NCBI GenBank assembly: GCA_002404795.1
Contig: DHKK01000039.1
Coordinates: 1-6,943 of the forward strand
Origin: Clostridiales bacterium UBA4696
GTDB lineage: Bacteria; Bacillota; Clostridia; Oscillospirales; Oscillospiraceae
Direction: 5' to 3'
Length of the DNA: 6,943 bases
Shown: positions 1 to 4,936 of the stretch, in pieces
Layout: every line of letters begins with the position of its first letter
How positions within the stretch are numbered: the stretch's first letter is position 1
Position numbers and translations under genes: made by a program
The notes under the pieces: model-generated
The model's input: the letters and a program-made list of their open reading frames with translations, nothing else
Databases searched by the model: none
What the model was told of the DNA's origin: nothing

Positions 1-825
1 TACCTGTACGGCCAGTACCGCCGTCTGAAGGGCGTCTGGGAGAACGGCGTTCTGACCGGCAAGGGCATGAGCTACGGCGGCTCCCTGATCCGTCCGGAAG
101 CGACCGGCTACGGCGCTGTCTACTATCTGCAGGAAGTCCTGAAGCACGAGAACGATACCATCGAGGGCAAGCGTCTGGCGATCTCCGGCTACGGCAACGT
201 CGGCTGGGGCATCATGAAGAAGGCTGCCGAGCTCGGCGCCAAGGTCACCTACTTCGCAGGTCCCGACGGCTACATCCATGATCCGGACGGCGTCACCGGC
301 GAAAAGCTCGACTTCATCCTCGAGATGCGCGCCAAGGACCCGATGCACTGCAAGCCCTATGCTGACAAGTACGGCGTGGAGTTCGTTGCGGGTGAAAAGT
401 GCTGGGGCGTGAAGGACGTTGACGTCTACATGCCGGCCGCTACCCAGAACGATGTCCGCATGGAGTCCGCCGAGAAGATCGCGGCTTCCGGCGTCAAGTA
501 CTACATCGAGGTCGCCAACATGCCGACCACGAACGATGCTCTGAACTTCCTGCGCGGCCAGAAGCACATGGTCGTCGCTCCGTCCAAGGCTGTCAACGCC
601 GGCGGCGTCGGCGTCTCCGGTCTCGAGATGAGCCAGAACTCCGAGCGTCTGAGCTGGACCGCGGAAGAGGTCGACGCACAGCTGCATAAGATGATGAAGA
701 ACATCCACAAGGTCTCCGCAGAGGCTGCCGAAGAGTACGGCCTGGGCTACGACCTCGTCGCTGGCGCCAACATCGCCGGCTTCAAGAAGGTCGCCGAAGC
801 CATGTACGAGCAGGGCGTGTTCTAA
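1..825 (+). CDS. gdhA: Glutamate dehydrogenase (hexameric, clostridial type), 3' part only
   Basis: Catalyses the reversible oxidative deamination of glutamate to 2-oxoglutarate and ammonia in the cytoplasm. The reading frame is open from the first base, so the gene is cut by the window edge; 274 residues are visible of the roughly 450 usual for the family, so about 175 N-terminal residues, including most of the substrate domain, are missing. Visible landmarks are YGQYRRLKGVWENG near the start, GGSLIRPEATGYG (residues 26-38), the Rossmann dinucleotide loop GYGNVGWG (63-70), AATQND, the segment IEVANMPTT and the C-terminal NAGGVGVSGLEMSQN. From memory it follows the NAD-dependent Clostridium symbiosum enzyme closely, including NSERLSWTAEEVD. 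A Tyr in the glycine loop (residue 64) and Pro-Asp at 88-89 match the NAD-type pattern rather than the E. coli NADP type, so NAD(H) use is inferred. The internal ATG at 67 is not the true start. A strong terminator follows. Confidence 0.96.
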   Translation, partial: YLYGQYRRLKGVWENGVLTGKGMSYGGSLIRPEATGYGAVYYLQEVLKHENDTIEGKRLAISGYGNVGWGIMKKAAELGAKVTYFAGPDGYIHDPDGVTGEKLDFILEMRAKDPMHCKPYADKYGVEFVAGEKCWGVKDVDVYMPAATQNDVRMESAEKIAASGVKYYIEVANMPTTNDALNFLRGQKHMVVAPSKAVNAGGVGVSGLEMSQNSERLSWTAEEVDAQLHKMMKNIHKVSAEAAEEYGLGYDLVAGANIAGFKKVAEAMYEQGVF

Positions 826-846
826 TCTTACATACCTACCACCCGT

Positions 847-878
847 CAGGGCGCTGCAAAAGCAGCGCCCTGTTTTTT
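847..878 (+). terminator. Rho-independent terminator of gdhA
   Basis: A perfect 11-bp stem (CAGGGCGCTGC at 847-857 with its complement at 862-872) closes an AAAA loop and runs directly into six T residues (873-878). It starts 22 nt after the gdhA stop codon, so it ends that transcript. Confidence 0.95.
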
Positions 879-900
879 ATGTAAAAAGCTTGCAGGCACC

Positions 901-980
901 CTGTAGGGGCGGGGCTCTGCTCCGCCCGTTCTTCCAACAAAATCTGCAACAGCGGGCGGAGCAGAGCCCCGCCCCTACAG
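901..980. repeat. Perfect 28-bp inverted repeat with 24-nt spacer (REP/MITE-like)
   Basis: Bases 901-928 are the exact reverse complement of 953-980, separated by 929-952. The outer ends read CTGTAGGGGC / GCCCCTACAG. Each arm is also partly self-complementary: GGGCGG at 907-912 can pair with CCGCCC at 922-927, and 954-959 with 969-974, so the element can fold as one long stem or as two small hairpins. No T tract follows either end, so it is not a simple terminator, and it lies between two real terminators of convergent genes. I see no target-site duplication. Similar GC-rich elements starting TGTAGGGGCGG are, as I recall, dispersed in intergenic regions of Oscillospiraceae genomes. It is too small to encode a transposase, so mobilisation, if any, would be in trans. 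Confidence 0.85.
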
Positions 981-1002
981 CGCGTAACGCAAATTTTCTC
1001 GC

Positions 1003-1038
1003 AAAAAGGTGCAGCCTGACGATCTCAGGCTGCACCTT
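1003..1038 (-). terminator. Rho-independent terminator of the tcdA-yfcE operon
   Basis: A perfect 14-bp stem (1006-1019 with 1025-1038) closes a 5-nt loop. Read on the minus strand it ends in a run of five T (complement of 1003-1007). It lies about 65 nt downstream of the yfcE stop codon. The opposite orientation lacks a comparable T run, so it serves the minus-strand operon. Confidence 0.88.
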
Positions 1039-1103
1039 CTATGTTTCGCAAATATTCAAACGTAACGACTGACGAATTTGATTCCACCGTATCAGGAGGC
1101 GTG

Positions 1104-1649
1104 TCAGATGGTGAGGGTATGATAGGCTTCGCCGGGGAGGGTCTTCCAGGTGAAGGTGGTGTTTTCGAGGGTCATGTAGCTGCGGGCGGAGCCGTTTTTG
1201 GGGATGGAGACGGAGCCGGGGTTCAGATAGAGGTTGTCCTCGCCGAACGGTTCCAACGCGGGGATGTGCGTGTGCCCGTGCAGCAGGATGTCGCCCGGGC
1301 ACAGGGGCGGCAGGTGCGAGGTGTTGAAGACGTGGCCGTGCGTGGCATAGACGAGGCGGTCTGCGACCGGGAACACGCTGTAATCGGCGAGGATCGGGAA
1401 GGTCAGCACCATCTGGTCGACCTCCGTGTCGCAGTTGCCGCGCACGCAGAAGAGCTTTTCCCGCCGTTCGTTCAGCATGGACAGCACCTGCTTGGGCGCG
1501 TAGCCCTCCGGCAGATCGTTGCGCGGGCCGTGGTAGAGGATGTCGCCCAGCAGGAGCAGGCGGTCCGCCCCCTCCCGGTCAAAGGCGTCGAGCAGCGCGC
1601 GGCAGTAGCCGGCCGCGCCGTGGATATCGGATGCGATCATGAGTTTCAT
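1104..1649 (-). CDS. yfcE: YfcE-family metallophosphodiesterase
   Basis: A 181-residue cytoplasmic calcineurin-like phosphoesterase, nearly the same length as E. coli YfcE (184 residues), which hydrolyses artificial phosphodiesters with a dinuclear metal centre; the physiological substrate is not established. All metal-binding motifs are present in order: SDIHG with Asp8 and His10, GDILYHGPRN with Asp36, RGNCD with Asn72, THGH with His104, and HGHTH with His126 and His128. The YfcE-specific strings HGPRN-LPEGYAP, GNCD-EVDQM and NPGSVSIPK are also there, which separates it from the wider MJ0936 group. The ATG start is supported by AAAGGAG 10 nt upstream. It is the second gene of an operon, 21 nt after the tcdA stop, and ends before a terminator. 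Family assignment is firm; biological role is open. Confidence 0.95.
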   Translation of the reverse strand: MKLMIASDIHGAAGYCRALLDAFDREGADRLLLLGDILYHGPRNDLPEGYAPKQVLSMLNERREKLFCVRGNCDTEVDQMVLTFPILADYSVFPVADRLVYATHGHVFNTSHLPPLCPGDILLHGHTHIPALEPFGEDNLYLNPGSVSIPKNGSARSYMTLENTTFTWKTLPGEAYHTLTI

Positions 1650-1659
1650 CGAAAATGCG

Positions 1660-1666
1660 CTCCTTT
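1660..1666 (-). promoter_or_regulatory. Ribosome binding site of yfcE
   Basis: Minus-strand AAAGGAG lies in the 21-nt gap after the tcdA stop codon, 10 nt before the yfcE ATG. It fixes the start at 1649 and shows independent ribosome loading within the operon. Confidence 0.8.
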
Positions 1667-1670
1667 CGTC

Positions 1671-2426
1671 TCAGCGGCCTGCAAGATCCTTCACGACCTC
1701 GCCCGCGATGATGAGTCCGGCGACCGACGGCACGAAGGCCGTGCTGCCGGGGATGTCGCGCCGCTCGGTGCACTTGTGCTTCGCGCCGGGCGGGCAGATG
1801 CAGTGGCTGCGGCAGCTGATGGACATATCCTCGATGGGGCGGGTGGGGATCTCGTCGGAGTAGACGACCTTCAGCTTCTTGACGCCGCGCTTCCGGAGCG
1901 CCGTGCGCATGACGCGGGCCAGCGGGCAGCCCTGCGTTTTATAGATGTCCGCCACGCGGAAGCGGGAGGGGTCGAGCTTGTTGCCCGCGCCCATGCAGCT
2001 GATGATGGGCACGCCCGCCTTCTGCGCCTCGAGCACCAGCGTGACCTTGGCCGTGACGGTGTCGACGGCGTCGACGACGTAGTCGTAGTCGGAGAAGTTG
2101 AACTCCGCCGCCGTCTCGGGCAGGTAGAAGCATTTGTGGACGCGCACGTCGCAGTCGGGGTTGATCTCCAGCATCCGCTCGCGCATGACGTCGACCTTGT
2201 ACTTGCCGACGGTCTTGCGCGTGGCGATGATCTGGCGGTTGAGATTCGTCAGGCAGACCTTGTCGTCGTCGACCAGATCGAACGCGCCCACGCCGCTGCG
2301 GACGAGCGCCTCACAGACATAGCCGCCCACGCCGCCGATGCCGAACACCGCGACCCGCGCGCCCTTGAGCTTTTCCATGGCTTCCGCGCCCAGCAGCAGC
2401 TGGGTCCTTGAAAACTGATTGAGCAT
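1671..2426 (-). CDS. tcdA: tRNA threonylcarbamoyladenosine dehydratase (TcdA/CsdL, E1-like)
   Basis: A 251-residue ThiF/MoeB/HesA-type protein that uses ATP to cyclise t6A to ct6A at position 37 of ANN-decoding tRNAs. Seen: N-terminus MLNQFSRTQLLLG typical of clostridial members, the nucleotide loop GIGGVGG (residues 29-35), VDDDKVCLTNLNRQI (52-66) with the ATP-contacting Asp and Arg, VDAVD (118-122), and SCMGAGNKLDP. The C-terminal part has Cys205, Cys209, Cys211 and Cys219, then the conserved IPGSTAFVPSVAG. The frame is open up to a TTG at 2453 and an ATG at 2444, but the predicted transcript starts near 2460, leaving those without room for a ribosome site; ATG 2426 matches the family start and has GAGG 12 nt upstream. 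MoeB or ThiF proper is less likely because no thiS, moaD or other sulfur-carrier gene is nearby and the central motifs fit TcdA. First gene of an operon with yfcE. Confidence 0.92.
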   Translation of the reverse strand: MLNQFSRTQLLLGAEAMEKLKGARVAVFGIGGVGGYVCEALVRSGVGAFDLVDDDKVCLTNLNRQIIATRKTVGKYKVDVMRERMLEINPDCDVRVHKCFYLPETAAEFNFSDYDYVVDAVDTVTAKVTLVLEAQKAGVPIISCMGAGNKLDPSRFRVADIYKTQGCPLARVMRTALRKRGVKKLKVVYSDEIPTRPIEDMSISCRSHCICPPGAKHKCTERRDIPGSTAFVPSVAGLIIAGEVVKDLAGR

Positions 2427-2438
2427 AGCAACTAGCAA

Positions 2439-2442
2439 CCTC
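2439..2442 (-). promoter_or_regulatory. Probable ribosome binding site of tcdA
   Basis: Minus-strand GAGG lies 12 nt before the ATG at 2426. The spacing is a little long, but no better site precedes any alternative start, so it supports 2426 as the start codon. Confidence 0.45.
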
Positions 2443-2466
2443 ATTACATACAAAGTTTATAGGCAT

Positions 2467-2495
2467 ATCATACGTGCATCGCCGCGGACTGTCAA
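2467..2495 (-). promoter_or_regulatory. Consensus SigA/sigma-70 promoter of tcdA-yfcE
   Basis: On the minus strand a perfect -35 box TTGACA (2495-2490) is followed after exactly 17 nt by TATGAT (2472-2467), one base from the perfect -10 box. The seventh base downstream is an A at 2460, the likely transcription start, giving a 5' leader of about 34 nt before the tcdA ATG. No operator-like palindrome overlaps it, which suggests constitutive housekeeping expression. Confidence 0.88.
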
Positions 2496-2509
2496 GGGAT
2501 ACGCCCGGG

Positions 2510-2657
2510 TTTTGGGCAGTTCCGTGAAAATAAACCGTGACTTTTGGGCGCGTTTCGTTTAAACTGAAAGAAGAAAGCTATGCGCGGCGCGAGATCGCCG
2601 ACAAGGAGGGGAGAGCCGCTGCCGCGCATACAAAAAACGAAAAAGGGGAGAGTCGTT
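2510..2657 (+). promoter_or_regulatory. Upstream region and leader of the ene-reductase gene
   Basis: No clear sigma-70 promoter is visible on this strand; the best candidate, GTGACT at 2537-2542 with TTTAAA at 2558-2563, has a short 15-nt spacer and is weak. Two short repeated words stand out: TTTTGGGC at 2510-2517 and 2542-2549, and CCGTGA at 2522-2527 and 2535-2540 (direct, 13 bp apart). The transcribed part holds two purine-rich Shine-Dalgarno-like blocks, AAGGAGGGG at 2603-2611 and GGGGAG at 2645-2650, and a small 5-bp hairpin at 2585-2600. The repeats could be activator sites, but that is a guess. Confidence 0.3.
2645..2650 (+). promoter_or_regulatory. Ribosome binding site selecting the TTG start at 2658
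   Basis: GGGGAG ends 7 nt before an in-frame TTG at 2658-2660. This spacing, and the match of the following residues KESYKPLLTPWKIG to the usual family N-terminus, favour the TTG over the ATG at 2580. Confidence 0.7.
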
Positions 2658-4718
2658 TTGAAGGAAAGCTACAAGCCGCTGCTCACGCCGTGGAAGATCG
2701 GCAAGGTGGAGATCAAAAACCGCATCGTGCTCACCAGCATGGGCGGCACCGACCTGTTCGGCTGGATGGAGGTCAACCATTTCGACAAGGACGGCGCGCG
2801 CTTCATTCTCGAGGTGGCAAAGAACAACGCCGGTCTCGTCCTGCCCGGCTGTCAGCCGGTCTATAACCCGATGTACGGCCAGTGGCTGCACAAAAACAAG
2901 AAAATGTACGAGGATCTGGCCAAATGGATGCCGGAATTCCACAAGACGGGCGCGAAGCTGTTTGTCCAGCTGACGGCGGGCTTCGGCCGGAGCTTCACCG
3001 TCTCGGAGATGATGGAAAAGCTCTATACGAACAAGGTGCTGCGCGCCATCTCCAAGCCGTTCATGGATCTCGACAAGATCACGGCCTCAGCCAGCCCGTC
3101 GCCCAACCGCTGGTCGGACAAGGTCCCGTCGCGCGAGATGACGAAGGCGGAGATCCAGGAATTCATCGACTCGTTTGCCAAGTGCGCCAAGCTCCTGCAG
3201 GACGCGGGCGTCGACGGCGTCGAGGTCCACGCGGTCCACGAAGGGTATCTTCTTGACCAGTTCACGCTCCACTACGTCAACAAGCGCACGGACGAATACG
3301 GCGGGAGTCTGGAAAACCGCTACCGCTTCGCCGCCGAGATCGTCAAGGCCATCAAGGCCGCCTGCGGCCCGGACTTCCCGGTGTCGCTGCGCTATTCCGT
3401 CGTCTCCAAGACCAAGGGCTTCCGCCAGGGCGCGCTGCCCGGCGAGGACTACGTTGAGGCCGGGCGCGACATGGCAGAGTCCGAGATCGCGGCGAAATTC
3501 CTGCAGGACGCGGGCTACGACATGCTCAACTGCGACAACGGCACCTATGACGCCTGGTACTGGGCGCACCCGCCGGTCTATATGCCCGAAAACTGCAACC
3601 TCGCCGAGGTCGAGCACATCAAAAACTTCGTCGATATCCCCGTCGTCTGCGCAGGCCGCATGACGCTCGAGGCCGCGGCAAAGTCCATCGCCGAAGGCAG
3701 GCTCGACGGCGCGGGCTTCGCACGCAACTTCCTCGCGGACCCGGAATGGTTCACCAAGGTCATCGAGGACCGCGAAGACGACATCCGTCCCTGCATCCTC
3801 TGTCACAACGGCTGCTTCAACATGTGCCACTACAAGGGCGTGCCGAACGATCAGGACCTGAGCGACTCACTGCATCTGGCCCGCTGCGCGGTCAACGCCG
3901 AGATGATGCAGTGGGACAAGCACTACATCAAAAAGACCGACAAGCCGAAGACCGTCCACATCGTCGGCGGCGGCATCGGCGGCATGGAGGCCGCCCGCGT
4001 GCTGACGCTCCGCGGCCACAAGCCCATCCTCTATGAGAAGTCCGGCGAGTTCGGCGGTACGTTCATCGCCGCCTCCGCCGAAAGCTACAAGGGAAAGCTC
4101 CGCGATCTTCTTAGCTGGTACCGCCGCGAGATGGAAAAGCTCGGCGTCGAGGTCCGGCTGCATACCGAGGTCAAGGAGATCGAATCCTTCGGCTCCGACC
4201 CCGTCATCATCGCCACCGGCTCCACGCCGCGCGTGCTCAAGAAGGTCCCCGGCCACGAGAAGATGCTCGAGGCCTGCGAATACCTGCTGGGCGCGCCGGT
4301 GGGCGAGACGGTCGCAGTCGTGGGCGGCGGTCTCACGGGCTGCGAGATCGCGTATGAGCTGGCGCTGCAGGGCAAGAACGTCTCCATCGTCGAGATGAAG
4401 GACGATCTGGTCTCGCAGAAGGGCGTCTGCCTGGCCAACAGTTCGTATCTGCGCGAGTGGTTCGCGTGGAAAAAGGTCCCTGTCTACCTCGAGACCACGC
4501 TCCGCGAGGTCAGGGACGGCACCATCGTCTGCGCCGGCAAGGACGGGACCGCCATCGAGATCCCGTGCGACACGGTCATCTCCTCCGCGGGCTATATCTC
4601 CACGCCGCTGGTGGAGGAGAAGGGCCACAAGAACGTCCACCTCGTCGGCGACTGCCTGCGCGTCGGCAACCTCCGCTCCGTCGTCTGGCGCGCATACGAG
4701 ACGGCAATGAAGATCTGA
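2658..4718 (+). CDS. Old Yellow Enzyme-type FMN/4Fe-4S/FAD ene-reductase
   Basis: A 686-residue cytoplasmic flavoprotein of the 2,4-dienoyl-CoA reductase/trimethylamine dehydrogenase/BaiCD-BaiH superfamily, which reduces activated C=C bonds with NAD(P)H. Residues 1 to about 370 form the FMN TIM barrel: LLTPWKIGKVEIKNRIV, VEVHAVHEGYLLDQF with His191 and His194 at the active site, NKRTDEYGGSLENRYRF (208-224) and GFARNFLADPEW. The iron-sulfur motif is Cys379-X2-Cys382-X3-Cys386 with a probable fourth ligand at Cys410; Cys390 is extra. Then come an FAD-binding loop GGGIGG (437-442), a NAD(P)H-binding loop GGGLTG (556-561) and the C-terminal FAD motif VHLVGD. The start is TTG, chosen by ribosome-site spacing; an upstream in-frame ATG at 2580 would add 26 basic residues not typical of the family. 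The usual HxGR motif reads TAGFGR, and a WYWAHPP segment near residues 300-306 suggests an aromatic-lined pocket. It is monocistronic, with no bile-acid or fatty-acid genes beside it, so the substrate is unknown. Confidence 0.9.
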   Translation: MKESYKPLLTPWKIGKVEIKNRIVLTSMGGTDLFGWMEVNHFDKDGARFILEVAKNNAGLVLPGCQPVYNPMYGQWLHKNKKMYEDLAKWMPEFHKTGAKLFVQLTAGFGRSFTVSEMMEKLYTNKVLRAISKPFMDLDKITASASPSPNRWSDKVPSREMTKAEIQEFIDSFAKCAKLLQDAGVDGVEVHAVHEGYLLDQFTLHYVNKRTDEYGGSLENRYRFAAEIVKAIKAACGPDFPVSLRYSVVSKTKGFRQGALPGEDYVEAGRDMAESEIAAKFLQDAGYDMLNCDNGTYDAWYWAHPPVYMPENCNLAEVEHIKNFVDIPVVCAGRMTLEAAAKSIAEGRLDGAGFARNFLADPEWFTKVIEDREDDIRPCILCHNGCFNMCHYKGVPNDQDLSDSLHLARCAVNAEMMQWDKHYIKKTDKPKTVHIVGGGIGGMEAARVLTLRGHKPILYEKSGEFGGTFIAASAESYKGKLRDLLSWYRREMEKLGVEVRLHTEVKEIESFGSDPVIIATGSTPRVLKKVPGHEKMLEACEYLLGAPVGETVAVVGGGLTGCEIAYELALQGKNVSIVEMKDDLVSQKGVCLANSSYLREWFAWKKVPVYLETTLREVRDGTIVCAGKDGTAIEIPCDTVISSAGYISTPLVEEKGHKNVHLVGDCLRVGNLRSVVWRAYETAMKI

Positions 4719-4728
4719 GCAGAAACGA

Positions 4729-4774
4729 ATCATACCCACCGGCACGGCCGGTGGGTATGATCATAGGGCTTTTG
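4729..4774 (+). terminator. Probable terminator of the ene-reductase gene
   Basis: A perfect 15-bp inverted repeat (4729-4743 with 4747-4761) around a 3-nt loop begins 10 nt after the stop codon. Only a short TTTT (4771-4774) follows at some distance, so the stem is strong but the T tract is poor. A transcript-end role is inferred from position. Confidence 0.6.
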
Positions 4775-4785
4775 CCTGATTTATG

Positions 4786-4826
4786 GGCCCCCATGGCTTC
4801 CACTCATAGGGGAAGCCATGGGGGCC
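4786..4826. repeat. 16-bp inverted repeat without T tract
   Basis: GGCCCCCATGGCTTCC at 4786-4801 is the exact reverse complement of 4811-4826, around a 9-nt loop; the match continues as AT/AT beyond a single bulged G at 4785. Neither strand has a T run after the stem, so it is not an obvious intrinsic terminator. It lies between the hairpins of two convergent genes. It could be a backup transcription or RNA 3'-end barrier, or a copy of a dispersed repeat. Confidence 0.7.
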
Positions 4827-4891
4827 ATTCTGTGGGTGCGGCTGCTGCCCAAAAGTCTGTTCCGGGACATTGGCTTCTGCGTGTATGGATA

Positions 4892-4924
4892 GAGAAACGC
4901 CCGGCTGCTTGCAGCCGGGCGTTT
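4892..4924 (-). terminator. Probable terminator of the SLH surface-protein gene
   Basis: A nearly perfect palindrome, AAACGCCCGGCTGC at 4895-4908 and its complement at 4911-4924, sits 12 nt beyond the minus-strand stop codon. Read on the minus strand the stem ends in GTTT followed by CTCT, a typical though short U-rich tail. The symmetric AAA/TTT ends would let it also act weakly on plus-strand transcripts. Confidence 0.75.
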
Positions 4925-4936
4925 GTGATAGCTGCA

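Noticed and set aside
901..980. CRISPR repeat or bidirectional terminator
   Set aside because: There is only one inverted pair and no spaced direct repeats, and no T tract follows either arm.
890..1072. Small open frame of 60 codons across the inverted repeat
   Set aside because: It runs through both repeat arms and a terminator stem, lacks a ribosome binding site and has no recognisable similarity.
1041..2411. Open frame of 456 codons on the plus strand, antisense to yfcE and tcdA
   Set aside because: It mirrors two well-identified genes in high-GC DNA, its product is a low-complexity Arg/Ala/Val/Asp/Gly string with no recognisable domain, and its start lies just after the minus-strand operon's terminator stem.
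1671..2426. Assignment as MoeB or ThiF sulfur-carrier adenylyltransferase
   Set aside because: The fold is shared, but the central motifs follow TcdA and no molybdopterin or thiamine genes are adjacent.
2580..2657. Upstream ATG start for the ene-reductase (26 extra residues)
   Set aside because: The extension is basic and unlike the family N-terminus, while TTG 2658 has a well-spaced ribosome site; kept only as an alternative.
2658..4718. Assignment as BaiCD or BaiH bile-acid reductase, or as FadH
   Set aside because: Domain order fits all of them, but active-site context and cluster spacing differ and no bai or beta-oxidation genes are present, so no symbol is given.
3087..4745. Long minus-strand open frames (247 and 292 codons) inside the ene-reductase gene
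   Set aside because: They are codon-bias shadows: Ala/Asp/Val/Leu-rich translation, no family motifs, no ribosome sites, fully inside a gene with clear domains.
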